Positions 35,786-47,335 of a DNA stretch of 64,000 nt are shown piece by piece (position 1 is the first letter of the stretch; each line of letters begins with the position of its first letter). Made by a program: the position numbers and the translations under genes. The notes under the pieces are model-generated. The model was not told where the DNA came from and did no database searches. It was given only the letters and a program-made list of their open reading frames with translations. Origin of the DNA: Metarhizium brunneum (taxonomy: Eukaryota > Ascomycota > Sordariomycetes > Hypocreales > Clavicipitaceae); NCBI RefSeq assembly GCF_013426205.1, contig NC_089424.1, positions 2,046,001 to 2,110,000 on the forward strand. Reading direction: 5' to 3'.

Positions 35786-36911
35786 TTAAACAGACACGGG
35801 TGAGCCGCCGCGTGAAAACACACCCAACCAACATCGGACATGGCCCCCTTCATCGTCGCCGACCCAATCATCCTGGCCGGCCAACTCGTCTTCCTCGACG
35901 CAAAACAGGGGAACATCAAGATCGAGCATGGCCTGTCTGAACGCCTCCAGAAGCCTGACCGTCGTGCTGTCGCGCTTGGGGACCATGACGACGGCTCGCG
36001 ATTCCGTGCCCAGCGCCAGATGTTGGCCGATGGCAGATGCCAGCAGCGCCGGGTGATTGTCGTCATACATGGGGTCTGCGGCCAGGACAATCTACAAAGT
36101 CCGTCAGTTACATTCTTCTTCCTCACGGTTCCCCAACGTCGTCACACCCAGCGTCAAACCATACCTTGAACTGGTTCTCCCTCCCAAACAGCTCCTGATC
36201 AACCTCGTCCTCGCCACCACCCCAGGTCAGCGTGCCGACCTTCACCGCTCCCCCCCTCGCCTCCACGACGGCCCTATTCCCATCGACATTGCCCTTCAGG
36301 TTCCCCGTGATGGCCGGCAAATCGCTCACGCAGACGTGGGCCTTCCACAGCACGGCGGCCGCCAGGCCCAACAGCCCTGTGCCGGATCCCAACTCCAGCA
36401 CGGCCGGCGCCTCGTGGCCCAACGACTCGTCAAACAGCCTGAACAGCGACGTGGCAGCCAGCCCGGGCAGCTGCTGCGCGAGAAGATACGACGCCCCCCA
36501 CGTCTTGAGGCCCAGCGAGTCCCCCGTCAGCGCAGGCTCCCGGATCACCAGCTCAAAGGGCTCGTACGCGCCCACGCTGCCGTCGGCCGCCTCAAACGGC
36601 CACCTGCGCACAATGTCGCCCATGGCTGCGCGGCCGCACCGCTCTGACATGCGCCGGGCCGCCAGATCCCACAGCGTCTCCCTCTGCTGCTCGTCGGCGA
36701 TCCAGCCCAGCGGCGACGACACAATCGTCGATATGTACCGCGTCACGTCGGCCTTGCGCAGCGCACCAGCCGACTCGTGCTCCTGGACGGCGGCGGCGCG
36801 TCCCGCCCGGCGGTTCCATACAGGCGGTTGGAGACGAAGCCCTTCGAGGACAGCGAGGAGTGTTTCGTAGGCGGGCTTCTCATAGACCTGGGGCAGGTCA
36901 TATGAGGCCAT
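35786..36911 (-). CDS. Protein-lysine methyltransferase, Efm2/Rrg1-like (Methyltransf_16)
   Basis: Two exons, 36911-36165 and 36091-35786; 350 residues. The 73-nt intron (GTATGG, TTGTAG) is phase 0. Seven-beta-strand signatures are clear: TWGASYLLAQQL before motif I, VLELGSGTGLLG (about residues 171-182, SAM binding), CVSDLPAI (post-I acidic residue) and LAADPMYDDNHP (about 252-263), the D-P-x-Y motif of the METTL21/Methyltransf_16 group. The N-terminal 120-residue extension with ISTIVSSPLGWI is like fungal Rrg1/Efm2 proteins, which methylate translation factors such as eEF2 or are induced by glucose. Substrate cannot be fixed from sequence. Codon use is strongly GC-rich. Confidence 0.85.
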
Positions 36912-38368
36912 TTTCGGTTTTTTCTTGGTTTTTTTCTGGTCCGTCTGTGCTCGTCTCTCGCGAGGCGAGGACGCTCAGAACACAGCCATTGTTGCCGCAG
37001 AGTTCGATTCAAATATGTATACCCAGAAACTTTACACGCCAGCGAGCGTGTTTAAAAAAAACATAAACTCGCCCGCAAAGAAAAGAAGCGGCAGCAGAGA
37101 AAGGTAGGTTCTTTGCTTCGCCCAGGACCCTGGATTCTCATAAAAGCGGATGTTCCCACGCCCCCTCCCCCTCCCCCTCTCTCACCCCCCACCCCGCCAG
37201 CCAACGGGCGTGTGCGGCTCCCAAACGGCCCAGCCGCCCCAACGTCCCACTGGGGACCCTGGCGTGGCGGCTTTTGGCGCTCAGGCTGGCAGCCTGGCCT
37301 TGCACTGACGCAGCAGAGCCCGCGAGCCCGGCCGCCCAGGAAGCTCGCCGCCCTGCGGTGGTGCAATTGTGGCGGTGGTTTGTTCTCTGGAGAGTTCCGC
37401 GCTCTGAAGACTCTAGAACCATGCTGGCCGTCTTGTCGTCTCTTTTTGTCTCTGCTGTCTCGGGTACCGAGGACCGGGGGCCAGCCACCCATGCGCCGAG
37501 GTACGTACCCCGTAGTTTAAAAATAATCGTACAACAATGAATGGCCCGTCGGGCAACATTCATGGCATAAACTGGCAATACAAGCGAAATGACCTTTGTT
37601 TCTTTTCTTTATTTATTATTTTTTTTTCCGGGGGGGGGGGCTACTATTATGCTCATATGTATGGCATTTCCGAGTACGGAGGACGTGTACATATACTATG
37701 TAGAACCTTTTAAAAGGACGAGTGTTGGCCCACCCAGGTCCTGCGACTCCGTATCGGCGCGGAACCGAGCTTCCGAAACAATTGCAGTCGACACCACGCA
37801 GTTGGCCTCAGTGTCGAATCCAGGCCGCAGAACCCCAACAGCCTCAATAAACTCGTGAAACAGTCGTGTGAGCACTTGGCTCATTGCGGTATATGGGTCC
37901 AACCGCCATCCAGCCGCTCACAGCACCTAGAGGTGGTCACAGACTCATAGTCAATTTGAGTATACTTTTTGTATTCATCATGCCTGTGTCAGGCTGTGGT
38001 ATCAAAAAACTAAAACCCTCTGCCTAGATAGGCATGGCCCATACGAGGTCTTGTTCACTCCTCTCTCGTCATCTTTGGTAGACTTCCACATTCCTGTCTC
38101 CATCACTGCTTCCGCCACTGTCCTCTGTGTATACGTGCAAAAGGTCCTGGTCCCTGGTCCTTGGTCCTTGATGCAAATGCTAGTTCCGCTATCCTGTGTA
38201 CGCCGTTTTTGTCGGTCCAAATAATAAAAGCAAATATGTCAAAAGAGAATAAAAAGATATCGCTCCCTTCCCAGGCCCAACATGCAATGTCATGATAAAA
38301 AGAAGAAAAAAACAAGTCGAAACCTAAGAGGCATTCAAAAACACTAATACAATAGCAGCAAATCTTCC
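36912..38368. other. Intergenic with polypyrimidine and poly-G tracts
   Basis: 37158-37197 is a near-pure C/T tract (CCCCCT repeats), and a run of ten G sits near 37631-37640. A minus frame at 37696-37902 looks slightly protein-like but is unrecognised. Overlapping frames at 37052-37578 are produced by the compositional tract. No gene is supported. Confidence 0.45.
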
Positions 38369-40553
38369 TCACTCTCGATCTGGAGAGTACTGCTTGTAGA
38401 TCTCCCGCTTCATGTTTTGCAGTCGGTCTCGCAAATCTAGCAGGCTAGCAAGTTTCTCGTGGGGTGGGTTGTCCAGCGCCGTAATCTCGTAGTGCAACGT
38501 CTCATATTGCTGATAGTATGTCTTGAACTTGTGTGCTTTGTTCAAGACATCCGAAGGCACAGCCCGGCGCTTCACCGACATGGGCTTGTCCTCTTTATCT
38601 GCCTTTCGCTTCTTGGGCATCGGTGGCTCCTCATCCAAGTCTGATGCGTTGGTGGGTGGAGACGAAGCAAGCGGTGACGACTTTGTTGGAGACGTATTGT
38701 TCGTGTTTTTGCTTCGGAACGAGGTCGATGCAGCACGGGCTTGCGATTGCTGGCTGCTCTTTGTGGCAAGCGGCCTAGAGCCGGGGGCAGGCAACGGTTG
38801 CTTTGGCTTAATCCGCTTTGACAGTGGCGTGCCGGAGCTGGAGCTCGAGTCGGATTCTTCCCTCGGTCGCTTCACAGGTGGCTTCTTGACAGGTTCCCTT
38901 GCCGGTGCCGATGGTCTGGTGTTCACAATGACTGTGTCCTTGGCTTTATTTGCTTTAGCTGGGACAGGCTTTGGCTTCATTATTGGTGGCTCATCCCCAG
39001 ACGAGTCGGAGTTCTCAATGATGGCTGCGGAAAGCTCACGCTTCTCAGTCTTGCGTGCTGGTTTGGCCTTGGTAGGAGATGGCTTTGGTGCGGCTGCCGT
39101 AGATTTCGAATTTCCCAATAGCCTCTTAGTCTGGGCCTCCTGGGCCGAGGGCTTGTTTGACTTGGTTCGCGACGAAGTCGAGTTTGAACGAGACATGCTT
39201 TCGCCCCCATTCTTGGGCTTATCATTCTCAGCACCGTCCGTGTCATCCTTTGGGCCAGAACCGTCAACTTTAATCTTTGGTGCTGCTTGAGCGGGGCCCT
39301 TTGCAAGGTTGGCTTGCAAGCGACTCAAGCACTTCCCCTTCCCTCGTTCTTCCTTGGGCAATAATCGTTGCCACTCTACTTCAGAAGATGATAGTCGCTG
39401 CTTGTCATATTGTCGAACGGCGTTGTCAATTGCTGTTTGACGGTCGTCTTGGGAATCGTAATCGTACTTCCAAACATCGAGCTCCTTCCAGCATGACTTT
39501 TTCATAGTCCATTTTTTAGAGTCGTTCAAATCAGCCATCTTTTCCAACGTTGGCCGGAAATCTTCTTCCTTGCCAGTCCACTTATTCTTTAAATAGTCGG
39601 TCGTTCGATCCATTACCGCCAATTCGTGAACCAGTGTGACTCTTTGCTCTCTTTTTCGTTCCATGACTTGCTGGGAGGCTGACACTTGCGGAGTGAGGTT
39701 CGGCGAGCGGGTGGCATTTAGCGCTGGTGAAGTTGTTATTGATTTCGGGGTAGATGTATAATTGGCCAAGGGCTTGACCTTGGACTTGGCCTTGGCAGCA
39801 CCCTTGCCCGTAGGCAGCTTTTCGACAACGCGAGCGCTTCAATCCCCGTCAGCGCCTGGTCACCAAGGCATCATTGAGAAGGCATTAGAGCCATGTAACT
39901 TACCGGTCGCGGGCGGCATCATGGGCTGCCAGCCTGTTTTGCAGGGCTTCAATATCTGAATCAAGCCCGGAAGACGCTGAGCCTTTACTAGACAAAGGTT
40001 TCTTGCCGACGTCCGTTTCTTTCGTGCTCGACACAGCCTGCTTTTCAGAGACACGAGGTGACTTTGGCTTCCTAAAGACGGATCCCGCATGTGGCAATCG
40101 CTCAGCACGACGAGTGGACTCAAAAGGCTTGGTCAGGTAGAGGTCAAAGGGAACTTCCTCCTCGGGGGCCGGTATTCGGTGCGTATTAGGTCCGTAGTGT
40201 AACATCTACATCAAGTCTATTAGCATCAAATATGAATATAATCCAGTGGCAAACTTTGAGTACGAAGTCTCAAAGATGACCTTGTCATACAATAGTCCTT
40301 CCTGGCACTTGCCAAGAACGGACATTGGACGATGCTCCAAGGCACACACAAGATGAGCTTTGAGAGGAAGAAAACATACCGGTCGTTTTCCCAACTCCAA
40401 TTCAAGGTCATCCCCCGTGCGTGCACTCCTGATCATCTGCTCCACAACATGATCAGACAAGTTGACGACGAATGCTTGTGGTAGCAGCGAAGAGTCCTGG
40501 TCGGCGGAGCCTGCCAGCATCCACCCGCCGTCGGGAACCTTGAGAGAATTCAT
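38369..40553 (-). CDS. RNA polymerase II elongation factor ELL (fungal type)
   Basis: Four exons: 40553-40380, 40301-40281 (only 21 nt), 40205-39904 and 39836-38369; about 654 residues. The N-terminus (MNSLKVPDGGW to GKRP, then LLYDK and LHYGPNTHRIP) fits the ELL N-terminal fold; the long middle is Ser/Lys/Pro-rich; the last 60 residues (YYQQYETLHYEITAL to LQNMKREIYKQY) are the occludin/ELL homology domain. ELL binds EAF and stimulates elongation by Pol II as part of super or little elongation complexes. The 21-nt exon uses a weak GTCATC donor, so that part of the model is less sure; the other junctions have standard signals (GTATGT, GTAAGT) and agreeing phases. Confidence 0.85.
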
Positions 40554-43500
40554 TGTTGTCGAATGTGGTAGATCAACAACCAAATCCGAAGGGAAGGGTT
40601 TTTGATTTTTATGTTGATTTCGTAAGACGTCGGACAGACTGTGCCCTGGTCAAGCGGCGCTAGGCTGCTAGTCGTGGTGGGATGTGAGGCGCAGGTTCGA
40701 GGGTTCCAAGTCGATTGATGCCGAAGCAAAGTATAAAGAGGTTAGGCAGGTTTGGCGTAAAGCTTCCTGCAATGAAGCTTGAAAGTATGATTGTTGGCGG
40801 CGTAATAGTCAGTTACATGATATGATTCACTCGGCACGTTCTGTTTCTCTCGTGATCGTAAATGGTCGTGAATATCAGACGTTCGGGCAGCCGAGACGGA
40901 ATCAGGCGGCTGACAGAGGCAATTCACTGCCGGCGTCCCCAAAGGGACAGCAATGAGTGGGATGGACACAATGCGAGTGGTTCGGAACGACAAAAGCCAA
41001 AACAAAAGTGATGTATCCAACAACCGCGCAGGGCTCATGAGGCAACACCAACAGAGGGAAGTGAGGAGAAGAAGAGAGGTTATCCAGATGGCGGTTCGAG
41101 GCGGGAAGAAGAGGAAGGATGAGGCGAAGGCTGGGTGGACGCTGGCACTGGGCGGCGCTGACACTGACACTGGCACGGGCTTTAGGTGACGGGCGGGCAC
41201 GGGCAGCTGGATTGGGTTAGGGCTGGAAGTTGGGGAGGACAGGAACAGCTGGTGCTCAGGTGGTCCCTCAGGTGGGCTAGTTGGCTAGCAGCACCATCAT
41301 TGAACATTTGAAGCTAGGGACGGGGGGACGGGCTGACGGGGACGGGGGACTGTGGATCGTGGACTGGGGATCTCTGGACAGTGGACTGGACTGGGGAGAG
41401 CAACTTGAGCTGGTGGCCTGGGCTGGCGAGAGCTTGAACCACCTGGATGGATCGATGTTGAGCCATCCGGCAGAAGGCGAGCGAGGGGGGGCACTCCTGC
41501 CATGCTATGTCCCTATCAGAAGGACGGAGTACCAGACGGGCATAACCACCTGAGCGGGCAACAAAGGTACCTGATACATGCAACATGAGTGACCCGGTGC
41601 CGACTTGGAGGTACCTGTGTCAGTACCTGGAGGTCAGCGACTCACCATTGAAGCATGGTGCCGTCAACTGGTGCCCTTCGGGTGGCCGATGGCAGAACTG
41701 AACATTGAAGCACCAGGCTTGAACACTGCTGGGGGCGGAGGAGCCGCAGAGGGCGAGGGCGACCCACGGCGTGTGGCAAGGGACATAGTGACCTGGGTAC
41801 GGAGTACACGCGGACACATGCGTAATGGGTGTTGTACTGAAGTCTCGAGGTACATGCCGGTCGACGACATGTGGGCTGGCCAGGTGGGCATGGGCGTGGC
41901 CGTCGACAAAAGGCGTGAGCGAGACATCTCTGTCTGGTGGGACGCGGATGCAGACCAAGCCCAAGACGAAGCCGCCGCAGGCCACACCAAGGCCACACCA
42001 AGGCCACACGCAGACCAGAATACGCAGCCCTCACGCAGACACGCAGACGCAGATACGCAGATGCAGACATGGAACGGCGCCCAGCATGCTTTGCACGCTC
42101 GGGGCACGGAGGACGGCATACGGAGTACGGCAAGCCCACGCAAGAGAGCCCTCCAGGGCAACCCAGTCTGACATGGCGTGGCGTCGCATCATCTCGCCGA
42201 AGGGAAGCAAGGTACAAGGAAGACGTCGAGTCGGGCTCCTTGCACCGGGCTGGACGGCTTCACAACGAACTCATGCTCATTATGCCATTATAACGTGAAG
42301 CGATGCCATACAAGGGCATGTCGAATGTCATTACCCTGGCATCGCATGGCAAGGCGAGGCCGAAGCCCCCCCTTTCGTAAGGCACAAGGCACAAGGCAGC
42401 ACAACATCGTCAAACGACACACCTCCGGCCTGCGTGCTTGGTATTGGGAAAAGACGCCTCGTACTCTCTTGATCCTGTGCAACTCTTCAATCCAGCACCG
42501 AGTACTCAGTACGGAGTAGAACTGATCTCTGGTCCAAAAAAAAGTACCCACCCATTCATTCATGTTGGAGCTGCTGACAAGGCAGTTCGTATCAACACCA
42601 TCCAAGCCATACTATGTTGTTTGCATGGTCGGCCCAATTAGCCCCGAGTCACATACTCGTCCGTGTGCGTGCCAACCCTGAAACCACTTCAAATGCTCCA
42701 AATAACCTCCTCAGTCAGCCTATACTCAACAGCTCGCTGCAGATTCACGGTGTAAGAAAGACTGGCTTGCCTGCCTGGGTCGTGCAGCGCACACAAATGC
42801 GCACGCCGATATCCAATGTTGCATCACCATCCCAACCTGGCACGAGGTTGTACCAGCAATGGAGCCCGCTCCCCGTCACCCAGGACTTATCATCCGTCAT
42901 CCGTCATCCACACCGTGAGACAAGTCATCCTTTCCGGTCCAGTCATCAACACGACAAAGCGAGACTACCATCCCAAATAGGCCGTCCAGCCAGCCTTCCG
43001 AGTCCAGAAGACACACCACTACGCTTTTTGGGTGCTGCTGTGGCGTCACCGGCTGGAGTGAATGTGTGTACAATGCTGCGAATGAGGCCTTTGTACGGAT
43101 TGCCTTCGCCATGAAAGTGCCAGGTTCGCAATTGTCTAGTCCGTGTTCGCCTGGGCTGACAAACTCAAAACCGGAAACCTCAGTTCCCCGTCACCACCAT
43201 TGGCCCATGGCCCAGCAACAAGAGAAACACTGTCCGTCCTCCGAGTTCAATGGCCGCCAAGTCCTGATGATGAGTGGAGGGTGGCCGAACCACCCGCCAT
43301 TGCCCGCCGTTGCCAGTCAGTCCACAACAAGGGAGGCCGAGCCGACTATTATTGTATTATTAAGTTAGTTCATCACCCCAAGGCGCATGTGGGTTCGGGT
43401 GTGGGTGAGAGGAGCAGGAATGGATGGATGTACATCCGCGGTACATCCCGCAGCACCTTCAACATTCGTCAGAGTTCAGGGCAGGCTGAGTCCCAGGCAG

Positions 43501-45666
43501 TGGTGAGGTGAACAGGGGTACTGACGGGCCATAGAACAATGACTCAAGGGACAAGAATAGTCAATCTTGAAGTGCCAGACCTGAATAGATCATGATGATG
43601 CCGTCGAGCCCAGTCATGCTAACAACCCAGGCAGGTGCAAAAAGAAAGTCAACAGAAGCTTATGTCTTTTCCGCAAGTCTTTGGAGACCACGTCTGAGCA
43701 GGGATATGTTTGCGATGCGAGTGTGTCGGGTTGGGCCCAAGCATCACACCAATTGACGTATGTCACTAATAACCCGACAATGCCGCCGCTAGATGAAACA
43801 AAAAGAGATATGCCGAGTTGAGATGATGGTATTGTACCTTATGCTAACCAGCTGGGGGGGTGCCTGGCTGCACGTTCAGCCAGAGCTTGTTTTCTATTGC
43901 CAGATGCTTAATCGCTTCGCCAGCATGTTCTCATGGACTATGCTTGACGAGGGTGGATACATGTTTTTCGCTGCGGCAACCCGGATGCAATCATGGGCGA
44001 TTATGATTATGCCACGATGCATATAATAGGATAAAGGACGAACTTTGCTTCCTTTCTTGCTCGGAAAGACAAACACAAAGCCTGGCACAAGCCCGAGTTT
44101 GTCCTCGGCGTGAATAAGCCTTGGCCACCCAGACCGGCGATACGGCCAGGCTTGGGCCTATTTTGGGCTCAAGCCGTGGATCCACAAGGCACTGAGGTCA
44201 AATTTATTATCAAGGACTCGCTTCGGCTGATCTAATATTGTACGGAGTACGATATACCCAGGTAGGTACCTAATATATGTCAACAAGTGCGGAGTACAAG
44301 CCTTGTACTGTTCATGGCCGGACAGAGGGCAGGACAGTCCGAGCAGACGACCGCAGTAATGACTAGAGGCCATATCTCACCACTAGCCCATGCCCGGTGC
44401 AATAGTACTTCATCCACCCGGTCGATGCCCCAGCTCGATACTTTGTTGTAAATGCAGCGGTTGAAACTATTGCGGATGGTCTGAATTGCGGCACAACTGG
44501 CGGGGTGCTCTTCGTCTTCAACATGAGCCAGGTGGCTACGCTGCAGCCAGGCCGTGGGGAGAGCCCATCAGTCGAGTGGGACGGCCTCGCCATAGAACTG
44601 GTGTCATACAGATTAGTACCTACTACATGAATGTACTCCGTACGGAGTACTACAAGGACGTCCCTGGCCGGGCCTCGCATCCGAACGTGGTTGCGGCTAA
44701 TTGGCGGTGTCGCCGGGCACTAGCACTGGCCGGCCACGTTCATGTTGGAGACGATCCAATTGCACATGCACAAGCAAACAATGTCGATACAGCGGTATGT
44801 GTGCATAGAAGGCCAGAAATTGCTGCTGGTCTGACAAAGGAAAAGCAGGAACGATTGCTGCGTAGTTGCCCAGAATGCACGCTACCCATACAGTTGTATT
44901 GACCATCGAATACAATGTACATACAGGGCCAATCTCCACTCAGATCCTGAAGTCGTTGCCGACTGGCCATCTGACCCCTTGCAGGAGCTTCGAGCCAGGG
45001 CCAACCTTTGTGCCCTTGGTCGTAGCCATCACTGGCCGTATTGTTCTGTATTCTAAAATGTACGGAGTATTTATTCATCCAATCGCCTTTTTAGTTCTTT
45101 TTTCCGTCACAGCCACCACGTCTTTCCACACGTGCGAAACATACTTTACAAATCCGAGTAATGATCCCTTCACCCGACTCTGCACCAACTCTTGGAGGAA
45201 ACCTCCTTGGCACGCCAATTGGAGCTAGTAGTAGTTAGCCTGATTGCCTGAGGGAGATGTCGAGCAACGCGCCTCGGGGTTTGAAACACATTGAGAAAGC
45301 AAGCACCCATTGGCCACCTTGGCATGCCTGTCTGTTATTAATCCTATCCTGCGATAGATTCAGTGCCTGCCCCGCTCTCATCACCACCCTCCAGCATCTG
45401 TACTCTCTTCGTCGGCTCTTGTTGCGTCAGGTGACAGGTTACTCGGAGGTGTGGGAGCCGACCATATTCGGCTTAGTGTTTTCGCCGCTATTGCTGACTT
45501 GGCGCGCTGCTTTATGCAAGTTTGTGCAAGCCCATTTCTAACAGCAAACGATGCTGTGCCCACCACCATCGAAGCAAGCATCCGGGAACATATGGATGGG
45601 TTTGCCATCAAAGGGTTCTGTTACTCCTTTGGTGGTATACTTATTGCGGATATTTAGGAAGACGCA
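40554..45666. other. Gene-poor 5.1 kb region
   Basis: No gene recognised. GC-rich, with short direct repeats such as CCACACCAAGG three times near 41981-42010 and CAGACGCAGATACGCAG near 42039-42065. TACGGAGTA palindromes at 41798, 42119, 42510, 44241, 44633-44650 (full double) and 45061. The long frames at 41605-42298 on both strands come from this composition. Confidence 0.5.
44633..44650. repeat. 18-bp perfect palindrome GTACTCCGTACGGAGTAC
   Basis: This is the full double form of a 9-mer found about 15 times in the window (497, 1099, 8708, 16227, 41798, 42119, 42510, 44241, here, 45061, 51423, 51508, 53327, 53518, 56115), always outside coding exons. By chance about 0.5 copies of a 9-mer are expected in 64 kb on both strands. 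Confidence 0.9.
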
Positions 45667-46582
45667 ATGTCCTCACAGGGCATGCCGAATCCCACTCCTC
45701 TTTCGCATGAAGCTGTTATGCATGACAGCCAGCCCGTGCTCAACGCATTTTCACCATCCACAAATAAGATGTCTTCAAAGCCTCACACAGAGGAACCCGC
45801 GAATGATGGCCAGTCGCTCGTTTGTGCGCCTGTGGACGGGGAAGAGGAAGGTGATGCTCGTGCTGGGTTAACAGAACCCCATGACTGGACTAACGAGCAA
45901 CTCGCCTATTTCAGACATCTTCTCGATATAGGAACGAGCTGGTCAGGGGCTGTCGAATTTCAACCAAAAGTTCGGATTGGCGGTCACTGAATGGCCACTC
46001 AGGCACCGCGCACAAGTCAAAGGTTGGAAACCTGCTTGGACAGAGCCCTTCTGGACAGACACCCGGACCGCCTATCTGACAGAGGTGGTCTCTAGATCAA
46101 AGACTTGGGACGAAGTCCTAGCACGGTTCGCAGAGAAGTTCCAAGCCAATAAGTCTGCCCCGGCGACAAGGTCTAGAGTCAAAAAACTCGGTCTCAACAT
46201 TGATCATCTCAGAACTCATCAATTATTCACCAAGGCTGAAAAAGACTACTTCGATGAACTGGCAGAGTCCGGTTTCAAAGGGAAGAAGATGTACGAAAGG
46301 TTCTGGGAAAGGTTTGGCAAGCGCATAACTGGGGTTTCGCTTGCACGAAGACTTTCAGCAAGGATGAAAAAAAAAAAAGAAGCAGACCCCTCATTGCGAG
46401 TATCAAACAGCCGATGGACTCCGGAAGAAGCCAGTTTTGTGCAGGAATGTCTGGATAGCGGTATGCGGCAAGCCGAAATCATACCCCATTTTAGACGGAA
46501 GTTTGGAGATGGTCGATCTGACTGGTCAATCTGTGCTGCGCGGGGCAGGTTGGTGAAGGCGGAGGATGCTGCTGAGGAATAG
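45667..46582 (+). CDS. Four tandem Myb/SANT-like repeats, interrupted by a one-base frameshift
   Basis: ATG at 45667 opens a frame that ends at 45990, while the next frame carries on to the stop at 46582; they join exactly if one A of the run at 45966-45969 is removed (QPK-FGLAVTEW). Joined length is about 304 residues. Four units of roughly 50 residues are visible, starting DWTNEQLAYFRHLL, FWTDTRTAYLTEVV, LFTKAEKDYFDELA and RWTPEEASFVQECL; each has an aromatic start, a middle helix and an F-x-x-x-F-G or similar third helix, as in SANT/Myb-like DNA-binding units. The N-terminal 70 residues are polar. No intron can bridge the break in phase with normal signals. It is either a young pseudogene or a sequence error. 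Target and role unknown; the fold call is inference. Confidence 0.6.
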
Positions 46583-47335
46583 GTCACAGGTATACACCAC
46601 TTGCAAAGGCACCAAGCAGCACAGGACCATTCACGGTTGATTTCTCGTTTCCTTGTTCAGGTAGTCTTAGGAGGAAGATCTTAGTGGCTTAGGTTAGTTT
46701 TCTGCTAGGGAGCAATTGTGCGGAGTGGGTGTTCGTTTGTGGTGGTCTTTCTGTGTTGTGGAGTCAATCTTTTCCCTTGCGAAAAATAGAAATGAGTGTA
46801 GTTGAAGCTATCGCCACTCGAACGTTCTTACGAGGCTTGCGTCACCATCATTCAGGTCCAACCCTCTCTTCAGAATAGCTCCCCGGGGAGTTTATATTCT
46901 GACTACCTAGTAGGGTCATGAATTGCCACTTGCTCCTGCAACGGCATGGCAAAGCTCACAAGTAACAAGGACGCATCACTGAGTCCGATCCCCTGAGCAG
47001 TAGCCTGCCCAAGCCGGCGACAGCGGCTCCGGAGACAGGCCTCTTCTCCGAGCCATCCACACAGATTGTCGGCAACATAGATGGATGGATTCTTACCTAC
47101 ACATGTAGTATATGATCCCCCGACTACGATGTAGCGAGTGCGTGCGCGCATGTATTCAGTAATTCATGACTGCATACACCAATTTGAAGTTCCCGCTATA
47201 TAAATTCTGACTGCATCTGTATCCCTGAATTAGGATAATTGCACCCAAGTCATAGCACTCCTTTTTGCACTCTATAAACCTCCTCCCCGTTCATCAAGGT
47301 AGAGAGAGGCCAAGGCAGCAGCTCCTCTGTGCGCC
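46583..47335. other. Intergenic between convergent genes
   Basis: This is the shared 3' side of the SANT-like gene (+) and the argininosuccinate synthase gene (-). No gene or repeat seen. Confidence 0.5.

Noticed and set aside
36057..36870. Overlapping 196- and 212-codon plus frames
   Set aside because: Antisense to the Methyltransf_16 gene in GC-rich sequence.
37696..37902. Protein-like minus frame (MSQVLTRLFHEFIEAV...)
   Set aside because: Has a plausible texture but no recognisable family, no upstream exon and sits beside low-complexity tracts; not enough to call.
38523..39290. 255-codon plus frame
   Set aside because: Antisense shadow of the Ser/Lys-rich part of ELL.
41605..42298. Several frames of 113-191 codons on both strands
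   Set aside because: All reading frames are open because of GC-rich short repeats; no domain and no codon pattern.
45942..46015. Intron to repair the SANT-like frameshift
   Set aside because: Possible GT-AG pairs are out of phase or need a poor GTCAGG donor and would delete conserved-looking repeat residues; a one-base indel explains it better.
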